From positions 372,001 through 436,000 of the forward strand of contig JADJFC010000004.1 in NCBI GenBank assembly GCA_016708785.1: a stretch of 64,000 bases of DNA. The letters run 5' to 3'. Shown here one piece after another: positions 9,201-17,900 of this stretch; within the stretch, counting starts at the first letter, position 1; every line of letters begins with the position of its first letter. Made by a program: the position numbers and the translations under genes. This stretch comes from Bacteroidota bacterium (GTDB lineage Bacteria; Bacteroidota; Bacteroidia; AKYH767-A; 2013-40CM-41-45). A model generated the notes under the pieces. That model did no database searches. It was given only the letters and a program-made list of their open reading frames with translations, and was not told the DNA's origin.

Positions 9201-10646
9201 TCCTGTATAAGGAGCTGTTCCGCCGCTTGCAGAAACTGTTACAGTTGATGTTCCACCGTTACATGCAATCGCTGTTGCTGAAGACGAAGCAACCAGTGCA
9301 GTTGGTTCAGTTACTGTGATCGTTGTAGAATTTGTACAACCGTTTGCATCTGTTACCGTGTAAGTATATGTTCCTGCTGTTACGGTTACCGGACCTGTTC
9401 CTGTATAAGGAGCTGTTCCACCACTTGCAGATACTGTTACAGTTGATGTTCCACCGTTACAAGCAATCGCCGTTGCTGAAGATGAAGCAACTAATGCCGT
9501 AGGTTCAGTTATTGTGATCGTTGTAGAATTTGTACAACCGTTTGCATCTGTTACTGTGTACGTATACGTTCCTGCTGTTACTGTTACAGGTCCTGTTCCT
9601 GTGTAAGGAGCTGTTCCGCCTGTTGCAGAAACTGTTACTGTTGATGTTCCACCGTTACATGCGATCGCTGTTGCTGAAGATGAAGCAACCAGTGCCGTAG
9701 GTTCAGTTACCGTGATCGTTGTATAATTTGTACAACCATTAGCATCAGTTACTGTGTAAGTATAAGTTCCGGCAGTTACTGTTACCGGACCAGTTCCTGT
9801 ATAAGGAGCTGTTCCGCCAGATGCAGAAACTGTTACTGTTGATGTTCCACCGTTACAAGCAATCGCTGTTGCTGATGATGAAGCTACCAATACTGCAGGT
9901 TCAGTAACTGTAATTGTTGTTGTTGCTGTACATCCGTTTACATCTGTTACTGTGTATGTATACGTTCCTGCTGATACCGTGAAGGTTCCTGTTCCAGTAT
10001 AAGAACCGGTTCCACCACTTGCACTTACCGTTACCGTTGCTGTTCCACCATTACATGCAATTGTTGTTGATGATGAAGAGGCTACTAAGGCACATGGAGC
10101 TGAACATCCTGCTACCGGCTGGAAGCCATCGTTGGTGATTCCACCTACATCCGTTCCTGTTATCAGGTATGGAGTGTAAACGAAGTTCGCTGAGGCACCT
10201 CCTAAGATATCCGGTTGTCCACCCGGTGCTACTGCTGATCCACCGTATGCTACAGGGATCTGCACTGCATAACCCGGCTCTGAACTGTTCGCTGTACTTA
10301 CTACCGGAGGGATTACTCCGTACCAGTTACATGTGAAGTTCTTCAGATTTGTTCCCGGTGCAGGTAATGAACCGCCTAATTGACGATCCACGATCTGTCC
10401 ATACCAGTTGCCACTGATGTCGTTATTATTGAATGTACAATTCGCTGCTGTCTGTACAGGACTGTTCGTTCCGCTACTTGCGTCTAAGAACAACACTCCC
10501 ACTGTCCAGTTGTCTTTGATAAAGTTATTTACAACAATCGTATTATCCGTTTGATTACGGAAGATCATTCCTGTTCTGTTGAAATGGATATTGTTGTTAT
10601 GGATATTGTTTCCATTACTGTTATTGATATCGATCGCTGTACGCAT
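6294..10646 (-). CDS. Giant T9SS adhesin, C-terminal part: beta-helix end, SprB-type repeats, PKD-like domains, sorting domain
   Basis: This is the C-terminal 1450 residues of the composite adhesin. The ATG at 10646 is internal to a beta-helix module (MRTAIDINNSN occurs mid-module in the other copies) and is not a true start; the frame is cut off upstream by a single missing T near 10672. Domains in order: end of beta-helix copy 4 (1-185), nine near-identical 66-residue SprB-type repeats (DNA array 8311-10092), two diverged ones, about five PKD/Ig-like domains of roughly 85 residues each with paired cysteines, and a type A T9SS C-terminal domain starting near YPNPTSGK and ending ...KTIRLVVE. 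The sorting domain directs export through the outer membrane and surface attachment. Composition is very rich in Thr, Ser, Gly and Val with almost no Lys in the repeats, as usual for such adhesins. Confidence 0.9.
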   Translation of the reverse strand: MRTAIDINNSNGNNIHNNNIHFNRTGMIFRNQTDNTIVVNNFIKDNWTVGVLFLDASSGTNSPVQTAANCTFNNNDISGNWYGQIVDRQLGGSLPAPGTNLKNFTCNWYGVIPPVVSTANSSEPGYAVQIPVAYGGSAVAPGGQPDILGGASANFVYTPYLITGTDVGGITNDGFQPVAGCSAPCALVASSSSTTIACNGGTATVTVSASGGTGSYTGTGTFTVSAGTYTYTVTDVNGCTATTTITVTEPAVLVASSSATAIACNGGTSTVTVSASGGTAPYTGTGPVTVTAGTYTYTVTDANGCTNYTTITVTEPTALVASSSATAIACNGGTSTVTVSATGGTAPYTGTGPVTVTAGTYTYTVTDANGCTNSTTITITEPTALVASSSATAIACNGGTSTVTVSASGGTAPYTGTGPVTVTAGTYTYTVTDANGCTNSTTITVTEPTALVASSSATAIACNGGTSTVTVSASGGTAPYTGTGPVTVTAGTYTYTVTDANGCTNSTTITVTEPTALVASSSATAIACNGGTSTVTVSATGGTAPYTGTGPVTVSAGTYTYTVTDANGCTNSTTITVTEPTALVASSSATAIACNGGTSTVTVSASGGTAPYTGTGPVTVTAGTYTYTVTDANGCTNSTTITVTEPTALVASSSATAIACNGGTSTVTVSASGGTAPYTGTGPVTVTAGTYTYTVTDANGCTNSTTITVTEPTALVASSSATAIACNGGTSTVTVSATGGTGIITGTGTFTVTAGTYTYTVTDANGCTNSTTITVTQPSPVVATYSATPILCYGQSTTVTISATGGTGPYTGTGPMTQYVGTIVYTVTDNNGCQGTVSVTLTEPAKVEGTATSTPTTCAGNDGTATVAPTGGTGSYTYSWSNGPTTQSISSLVPGTYTVIITDGNGCTGSASTTVTSGGSLPATPGAISGPGGACRNQTGVVYSIVAVPGATSYDWVLPAGASGSSTSNSITVSFGPTYAGGFICVASVNVCGTSTQSCMNIPVLTIIPSQPTPISGPSIICGGNIATYTATSTNALSYLWSVTGTGVYIISGQGTNSIQVNIPIGFGQGSVQVRGVNCMGNSQVRGMTITGIPLHSNAVIGPNYICANNTATYTMPLVTGASTYTWTTTGDITLITSSQNSLNTVASFNFGPAFTSGTITITVSNSCGSFPRTFVVRSAPDQPGGISGPGTGLCGLSGIQYSISAVATATSYTWTSTNGIAIQSVSPDGLTVTVNFTGLFTNNGNICVVANNGCGSSVQRCFTVSARPSTPVVSGSASVCKSQTAVVYSIPVVPTATSYTWSVTGGGVITPSGLTASVNYTSATSTSAIVRVNAINTCGASQPGVKNVSVNLLCRTASDENSSEFSGDLTAYPNPTSGKATVEFTTVNDSKMLMTIMDLPGNILISEVFSAIEGNNTVDIDLSDLAKGIYLLNLKSGENVSKTIRLVVE
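8311..10092 (-). repeat. Nine tandem 198-bp SprB-type repeats
   Basis: The array is exactly 9 x 198 bp (66 residues per unit). Each unit runs LVASSSATAIACNGGT..., through ...TYTYTVTDANGCT, to ...TITVTEPTA, with one Cys pair per unit. The middle units differ by only a few residues (A/S/T swaps such as SASGG or SATGG). The unit fits the SprB repeat family found in Bacteroidota surface adhesins. Confidence 0.92.
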
Positions 10647-11016
10647 ACCTGTGATCTCACAGAATCTTACTTCGCAAAGATACCCTGACTTTGAATGGCA
10701 ATACCTGCTGAATTCAAACCTGCATTGTTCCAGTCTGTCGTGTTGTTACCGGCACGAGTGATCGTAAATCCGTCGATCACGACATTCGATGAAGTGACTG
10801 CGAAAGTAGAACCACCACCACCGATCGGGCCACTCACAATTGAAGATCCGATTCCGGCTCCTAAGATGGTTAACTGTTTGTTCACCGTTACATCTTCATT
10901 GTATGTTCCCGCATCCACTGTGATCGTGTGACCGTTCACTGTGCTTACTGCACTGATCGCTGCCTGAATTGTACAATAGTTCAACCCTGTGTTGATATTA
11001 TGTACCGGACCGGCAA
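10091..11016 (-). repeat. Beta-helix module, copy 4 (926 bp)
   Basis: It encodes about 309 residues: TITVDAGTYNEDVTVNK, several PbH1-like turns, then a CNWYGVIPP segment. Near-identical DNA to the copies at 11438, 14142 and 19103. It carries a one-base deletion (ACTTCGC where the other copies have ACTTCTGC, about 10672), which breaks the frame. Confidence 0.9.
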
Positions 11017-13840
11017 GACTTCCTGCTACTGTTGCACTTGTTGATGTTGTACATCCGTTCGCATCGGTAACCGTAACAGTATACGTGCCTGCTGAAAGAC
11101 CACTCAACGATGCTGTTGTTGCACCATTTGACCACAGATAAGTGTATGGAGAAGTACCACCACTTGCTGTGACTGTTGCCGTTCCGTTGTTATATGATGG
11201 ACATGTTGCATCGGTACTTGTTGCTGATGCTGACATTGCTGTCGGTTCAGAAACGGTAATTGTTGTTGTTGCTGAACATCCGTTAACATCTGTTACTGTG
11301 TATGTATACGTTCCAACAGTTACCGTGAAGGTTCCTGTTCCTGTATACGAACCGGTTCCACCACTTGCACTCACTGTTACCGTTGCTGTTCCACCATTAC
11401 ATGCTATTGCTGTTGCTGATGAAGAGGCTACTAATGCACATGGTGCTGAACATCCTGCTACCGGTTGGAAGCCATCGTTTGTTACACCACCTACATCCGT
11501 TCCTGTTATCAGGTATGGAGTGTAAACGAAGTTCGCTGACGCACCTCCTAAGATATCCGGTTGTCCACCCGGTGCTACTGCTGATCCACCGTAAGCTACA
11601 GGGATCTGTGCTGCATAACCCGGCTCTGAACTGTTCGCTGTACTGACTACAGGAGGTATTACTCCGTACCAGTTACATGTGAAGTTCTTCAGATTTGTGC
11701 CCGGCGCAGGTAATGAACCGCCTAATTGACGATCCACGATCTGTCCATACCAGTTGCCACTGATGTCGTTATTATTGAATGTACAATTCGCTGCTGTCTG
11801 TACAGGACTGTTCGTTCCGCTACTTGCGTCTAAGAACAACACTCCCACTGTCCAGTTGTCTTTGATAAAGTTATTTACAACAATCGTATTATCCGTTTGA
11901 TTACGGAAGATCATTCCTGTTCTGTTGAAATGGATATTGTTGTTATGGATATTGTTTCCATTACTGTTATTGATATCGATCGCTGTACGCATACCGGTGA
12001 TCTCACAGAATCTTACTTCTGCAAAGATACCCTGACTTTGAATGGCAATACCTGCTGAATTCAAACCTGCATTGTTCCAGTCTGTCGTGTTGTTACCGGC
12101 ACGAGTGATCGTAAATCCGTCGATCACTACATTCGATGAAGTAACTGCGAAAGTAGAACCACCACCACCGATCGGGCCACTCACAATTGAAGATCCGATT
12201 CCGGCTCCTAAGATGGTTAACTGTTTGTTCACCGTTACATCTTCATTGTATGTTCCCGCATCCACTGTGATCGTGTGACCGTTCACTGTGCTCACTGCGC
12301 TGATCGCTGCCTGAATTGTACAATAGTTCAACCCTGTGTTGATGTTATGTACAGGTCCTGCTAGACTTCCTGCAACTGTTGCACTCGTTGTTGTTGTACA
12401 TCCGTTTGCATCTGTTACCGTTACTGTATAAGTACCAGCTGAAAGACCACTCAACGATGCTGTTGTTGCACCATTTGACCACAGATAAGTGTATGGAGAA
12501 ATACCACCACTTGCTGTGACTGTTGCCGTTCCGTTGTTATACGACGGACATGTTGCATCGGTAGCTGTTGCTGACGCTGACATTGCCGATGGCTCACTTA
12601 TCACTACTGAGAGTGTTGCTGTTGATCCGTTAGCATCTGTGACAGTTACAGAATAAGTTCCTGCACTCAGGCCACTGATATCTTCTGTCGTGGAAGAGTT
12701 GCTCCATGCATATGTGAACGGTGATGCACCGGTCAATACACTCAGATCTATCGACCCTGTGGATAATCCATTACACAAAACACTTACGTGCGTCTCACTC
12801 AATGTGACTTCTACTCCTGTACATGAACCCGCCACAGGCTGGAATCCTGCCGTTAATGGAAGATCATCCGTGCCATTTACAAGCCATGGACTGAAAGTAA
12901 CAGGACCATACTGCATTGCACTGACTCCGCTAAAGGATGTTACATTATACCAGTTACATGTTGCCGATACCGTTCCCGCAGTTACGTTGATGATACCATA
13001 TTGTACTGAACTGAAACTATTCTCTGTTACTGTTACACTTGATGAACCATCATTGGCTTCTACCCGAACACCACATGCATCAACCGGAACACTGGTCGCT
13101 GATATATTACTGATCGTATTGTTAGAAACCAAGGCTCCAGGTGTACGTCCTTCCAGTCCAATGGCATGTGACCATAGTCCGTTCAGATTTGAAATTGTGT
13201 TGTAACGGATCACCGGACTGATTACCGAACCCAATACATTGCCGGCTCCGCCTCCTGTATTGAGAATAATTCCATAGGCTCCTTTTCCGCCACTGACTGC
13301 CGTTTTTGAATTCACGTTCGTGATCGTGTTACGTTCAATCACCAAATTACTCAACGTTCCTGTAGAGGTCGATTGAAGAATGCCGATGGCTGCACCTGAG
13401 GCAGTGTTACCTGCATTGTTGATATTGTTGAAACAGTTGTCCGATACGGTCACATTCGATGTCGACACGCCGGTACTTACTGTGTACATGAATGCATGAA
13501 CATTCCCTGTAGAACGGGCTGTTCCAAGATCATGGATGTTGTTAAATGTCACGCTCAGATCGTTCTTGCCCGATCCTGCTGCAATCGCATAATTGGACAG
13601 GCTACCAATGATCTCAAAACCATTTATGCTCACCCCGTTTAAACTCACCGTTATCGGTGTGCTGCCGGCTGTTGCTGCTTGCAATTGACTTTCTGATCCT
13701 CGACTACCACAAGGTATTCCCGCATTTGCACCGAAAAGTTTTACTGATTTTCCAATCACCAGTGTCTCTGAATATGTTCCTGCATCTACATAGATGCTAT
13801 CACCTGACGATGCTGCCGATATCGCTTGTGTAATAGTCAA
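10667..13840 (-). CDS. Giant T9SS adhesin, internal part: beta-helix domains and SprB-type repeats
   Basis: 1057 residues of the composite adhesin. The apparent start at 13840 is internal: the preceding frame ends in the same beta-helix region, and the expected joining residues (SNIGTAACPF, then LTITQAI) are found across a one-base gap near 13875. It contains a unique right-handed beta-helix of about 300 residues (DAGTYSETLVIGKSVKLFGA..., many Asn-rich turns), three SprB/PKD-like repeats ending in ANGST or ANGCT, the complete beta-helix copy 3, further SprB-like repeats, and the first half of beta-helix copy 4, where it ends at GIFAK because of the missing T. Beta-helices of this type in secreted Bacteroidota proteins often bind or act on polysaccharides. 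No catalytic residues could be assigned, so a structural or adhesive role is equally likely. Confidence 0.87.
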   Translation of the reverse strand: MTITQAISAASSGDSIYVDAGTYSETLVIGKSVKLFGANAGIPCGSRGSESQLQAATAGSTPITVSLNGVSINGFEIIGSLSNYAIAAGSGKNDLSVTFNNIHDLGTARSTGNVHAFMYTVSTGVSTSNVTVSDNCFNNINNAGNTASGAAIGILQSTSTGTLSNLVIERNTITNVNSKTAVSGGKGAYGIILNTGGGAGNVLGSVISPVIRYNTISNLNGLWSHAIGLEGRTPGALVSNNTISNISATSVPVDACGVRVEANDGSSSVTVTENSFSSVQYGIINVTAGTVSATCNWYNVTSFSGVSAMQYGPVTFSPWLVNGTDDLPLTAGFQPVAGSCTGVEVTLSETHVSVLCNGLSTGSIDLSVLTGASPFTYAWSNSSTTEDISGLSAGTYSVTVTDANGSTATLSVVISEPSAMSASATATDATCPSYNNGTATVTASGGISPYTYLWSNGATTASLSGLSAGTYTVTVTDANGCTTTTSATVAGSLAGPVHNINTGLNYCTIQAAISAVSTVNGHTITVDAGTYNEDVTVNKQLTILGAGIGSSIVSGPIGGGGSTFAVTSSNVVIDGFTITRAGNNTTDWNNAGLNSAGIAIQSQGIFAEVRFCEITGMRTAIDINNSNGNNIHNNNIHFNRTGMIFRNQTDNTIVVNNFIKDNWTVGVLFLDASSGTNSPVQTAANCTFNNNDISGNWYGQIVDRQLGGSLPAPGTNLKNFTCNWYGVIPPVVSTANSSEPGYAAQIPVAYGGSAVAPGGQPDILGGASANFVYTPYLITGTDVGGVTNDGFQPVAGCSAPCALVASSSATAIACNGGTATVTVSASGGTGSYTGTGTFTVTVGTYTYTVTDVNGCSATTTITVSEPTAMSASATSTDATCPSYNNGTATVTASGGTSPYTYLWSNGATTASLSGLSAGTYTVTVTDANGCTTSTSATVAGSLAGPVHNINTGLNYCTIQAAISAVSTVNGHTITVDAGTYNEDVTVNKQLTILGAGIGSSIVSGPIGGGGSTFAVTSSNVVIDGFTITRAGNNTTDWNNAGLNSAGIAIQSQGIFAK
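11438..12363 (-). repeat. Beta-helix module, copy 3 (926 bp, intact)
   Basis: Same length and near-identical DNA to copies 1 and 4. It reads open throughout, so it serves as the reference for the lesions in the other copies. Confidence 0.9.
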
Positions 13841-13860
13841 GAACGGACATGCTGCTGTTC

Positions 13861-14376
13861 CTATATTAGAAACCCTCCGATCGCTGAAGTATATACATCT
13901 CCGCTTTGGCTATTGTCATTGACATACCATTTAGTTCCGCTATGAACAGGTGCCGTAACTGTTACACTGGTAGTTGCTGTACATCCGTTCGCATCTGTTA
14001 CTGTGTAAGTATACGTTCCTGCCGTTACTGTGAAAGTTCCCGTTCCTGTATATGAACCGGTTCCACCACTTGCACTCACTGTTACTGTTGACGTTCCACC
14101 AGTACATGCGATTGCTGTTGCTGATGAAGATGCTACTAATGCACATGGAGCTGAACATCCTGCCACCGGCTGGAAGCCATCGTTCGTGATTCCACCTACA
14201 TCTGTTCCTGTTGTCAGGTATGGAATATAAACGAAGTTCGCTGACGCTCCTCCTAAGATATCCGGTTGTCCACCCGGTGCTACTGCTGATCCGCCGTACG
14301 CTACTGGGATCTGTGCTGCATAACCCGGCTCTGAACTGTTCGCTGTACTTACTACCGGAGGGATTACTCCGTACAA
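13861..14376 (-). CDS. Giant T9SS adhesin, short internal fragment between two frame lesions
   Basis: 171 residues that are clearly a piece of the composite adhesin. The fragment opens with the tail of beta-helix copy 2 (YGVIPPVVSTANSSEPGY), continues into one SprB-type repeat (ALVASSSATAIACTGGT...), then HSGTKWYVNDNSQSGDVYTS. It terminates because a base is missing from a C-run (plus strand AAACCCTCC) near 13875; restoring it joins the frame to the next part. Its own start is an artefact of the 115-bp deletion at 14371. It overlaps the next fragment by 13 bp in another frame, as expected for a deletion of non-triplet length. It should not be annotated as an independent protein. Confidence 0.8.
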   Translation of the reverse strand: MYGVIPPVVSTANSSEPGYAAQIPVAYGGSAVAPGGQPDILGGASANFVYIPYLTTGTDVGGITNDGFQPVAGCSAPCALVASSSATAIACTGGTSTVTVSASGGTGSYTGTGTFTVTAGTYTYTVTDANGCTATTSVTVTAPVHSGTKWYVNDNSQSGDVYTSAIGGFLI

Positions 14377-14952
14377 TTCGCTGCTGTCTGTACAGGACTG
14401 TTCGTTCCGCTACTTGCGTCTAAGAACAACACTCCCACTGTCCAGTTGTCTTTGATAAAGTTATTTACAACAATCGTATTATCCGTTTGATTACGGAAGA
14501 TCATTCCTGTTCTGTTGAAATGAATATTGTTGTTATGGATATTGTTTCCATTACTGTTATTGATATCGATCGCTGTACGCATACCGGTGATCTCACAGAA
14601 TCTTACTTCTGCAAAGATACCCTGACTTTGAATAGCAATACCTGCTGAATTCAAACCTGCATTGTTCCAGTCTGTCGTGTTGTTACCGGCACGAGTGATC
14701 GTAAATCCGTCGATCACTACATTCGATGAAGTAAGTGCGAAAGTAGAACCACCACCACCGATCGGACCGCTTACAATTGATGATCCGATACCGGCTCCTA
14801 AGATTGTTAGCTGTTTGTTCACCGTTACATCTTCATTGTATGTTCCTGCATCTACTGTGATCGTATGACCGTTCACCGTGCTCACTGCGCTGATCGCTGC
14901 CTGGATCGTACAATAGTTCAACCCTGTGTTGATATTATGTACCGGACCGGCA
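14142..14952 (-). repeat. Beta-helix module, copy 2 (811 bp, 115-bp internal deletion)
   Basis: Identical in layout to the 926-bp copies but missing 115 bp. In the intact copies the two edges of the missing segment are both GTAC (11666-11669 and 11781-11784 in copy 3); here a single GTAC remains at 14371-14374. The loss is not a multiple of three and shifts the frame. Confidence 0.9.
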
Positions 14953-17900
14953 AGACTTCCTGCTACTGTTACACTCGTTGATGTTGTACATCCGTTCGCA
15001 TCAGTAGCCGTCACTGTATAAGTGCCTGTTGCCAATGCTGTCGCTGTTGAACCTGTCTGGCTGTTTGACCACAGATAGGTGTATGGTGATGTACCACCAC
15101 TTGCTGTAACTGTTGCTGTACCGTTGTTATATGATGGACATGTTGCATCCGTACTTGTTGCTGACGCTGACATTGCTGTCGGTTCAGAAACAGTAATCGT
15201 TGTTGTTGCTGTACATCCGTTTACATCTGTTACTGTGTATGTATGTGTTCCGGCTGTTACTGAAATACTACCTGTTCCGGTATAAGGAGTTGATCCACCT
15301 GTCGCAGATATAGTTACTGTTGATGACCCACCATTACAAGCAATTGGTGCATCTAATACAACTGAAGCAACAAGAGTTGCAGGAGCTGTGATTGTCACCG
15401 ATGAACTTGCTGCACATCCGTATGTATCGGTTACTGTATAAGTATGAGTTCCTGCACCAACTGTGAAAGTACCTTCACCTGTATACGGTGATTGTCCTCC
15501 TACTGCTGCTACATTCACCGAAACTGAACTTACATTACAGTTAAGTGCTCCTGTTACAGTCAGGTTTGCATATAGCGGTGAATTGCTAAAGTTATCCCAA
15601 TAGATATCATATGTAACACCGGCAAGAGTATTATGTCCTTGTAAAATTACATTTGCTAAACGAACACTTGCATCAGGTGCACTTGTTGAAGTTTCAGCAC
15701 GAAGTTCGTTTACAGAATAACGGAATTCACCGCTAGGTAATACATCGATGCGTAAAGATACCCATGTATCATAAGCAAATCCTGACGGTAAGCCCATATC
15801 GATCCAAGTTCCAGTTCCGGTTTCATAGCCGCGGAAGCGTGGGTTAGCTCCATCACTTGTGAATTCCAGAATCGGATAACCGGATACTGCATTTCCGGCA
15901 TCAAATGCCGTTGCCCAGAAACCTGCCATGCGTTTTCCTGTTGTTGCCCATGATGATGGAATAAATAATTCGATCTGAGAACTCAATGAATTTGCAGGAA
16001 GGTCAAATTTCCTTCCTTGTGTATTATAGAAAGCTCCATTGAATCCACCTCTGCATGTTTCACAATCTGCAGCATTGATGCTTTGTTTTAAACGATCATC
16101 ACCACCAAATACTTCCGGCGATGTAAATCCTACCGGTGCAAAACGATCTGTGTACCAAACTCCCGGTGCTTGTGTTGCGCCAATCGCAACTGCTGTAGAG
16201 AAATCGTTTGATTCACTACAAGGTGCACCTGTACAACTAGCTGATGGTTGGAATCCTGATGTGATAAGATCTCCATCTGTACCTCCAACTAACCAAGGCG
16301 TGTAGTCTATAGAAGCTCCTACTGCAGTTGCAACAGCTGTAGAATTTGAACTTCCCCACCAGTTACAACCCATGTCTACTGTAAATGTTCCCGCACCTGA
16401 TAGGCCGGTTCCTTTTTCGACACCATATGGAGCATTACCTGTAATTGAATTATTGTGTGCATTCAATGTCAGCGTTTGTCCTGCCTCTGATTCAAGGAAG
16501 AAACCATCCGCTGCATTATTGATCACATAATTGTTGTTAAAATCAACGGTAACATTTGAACTGCCAAAACCAAACAAGCTAGTCGTAATGTATACTCCAG
16601 TGCTGTTTACTTTGTTTTGTCCATCTATTACGTTACCTGAGAATAAAGGTGTGACTGCAGCATTTTGTCCTGCACTAGTCAAGCCTACATCTACATTCGA
16701 TACTGTATTATTTAAAACCTGAACTGCGCGGTATGGCGCAAATACCCAGATACCATAACCATTCACATCGCTATTCTGAACAGTATTTCCACTGATCACA
16801 TCAGCAACTCCACCTGAACCACCATTGTTATCTGAATGGATACCACTTGCAGAACTGCTTACTAAGTTACCTGTATAAGTTGTACCTGTTGACCAGTTCG
16901 ATGCGATTGCATCGTTACAATCAGTTACTGTATTATTTGTAAATGCTCCCGCACCACCGAAATTGAACATTCCAATCGAAGCAGCATTTGCCTGAACATT
17001 GTTTACTGTATTATCATGGAAGTTGAAGGATCCTCCTGTTGAAGCATACATACCACGCAGATAAATGTTCTGTATAGTTACGTTATATACTTCAAGATTT
17101 GAATAAACTCCGGTATTATGATCTGTGATGACACCATTACGTGCATCAAGATCTGCCCCACCGGCAACTGTTCCACTTGTTAAAGCTGTATTATCTCCGT
17201 CTACAGTAAGGCCATGTATAGTAACATTATTTGCCTGAACTAAGAAGACATTGCTTCCGCCTGCACATAAAGAACCACCACCTGCACCACCGCAATTCGG
17301 ATCGCTTGTAGCCGGATAAACCATAGTTACACCTTGGCCTTGGCCTGCAATGTTCACTTGTTTATTAACTATTACATTGTCATTGAAAGAACCAGCACCA
17401 ACATTAACAGTATGTCCATTTGATGCTGCATCAACACCACGTTGAATCTTAGCTGTTGTTGTCAATGGAGATGCAAAACTGTTCACCGTTACATAGTCGT
17501 TGTTCGCTTTCACACGTACAAAGCCTAAGCCACTTGCATCGATCGAGTGTTGAATTCTGTCTTCTAATGTAAACAGATTCGTCAACGACATTGCTGATGG
17601 TAACTCTAATCCTGAACCTACATCAAAATTGTTATCGGTCGCATCAATATTCGGTGTCCATAAGCCCATTGTTGTCAACGCGCCTGCTCCTGCTCCGATC
17701 AACGAAGTATATGCAGGGAAAGTTGATCCTGAACTTGTACCTGACTGATGATCCAGATAGATCGCTTTGCCAATGTTTGCATTGAAATCATTTTCTGAAC
17801 CCGATCCTCCGATCACAAACGTACCATAGCTGGCTGCATCATTGTCGTGGTTATGGAACGATACTGCTGTTCCGCCCAATGTTCCTGAACCGTTGAAGGT

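Noticed and set aside
8311..10092. Regular repeats as a CRISPR-like array
   Set aside because: Units are 198 bp, directly adjacent and coding in one frame; there are no spacers.
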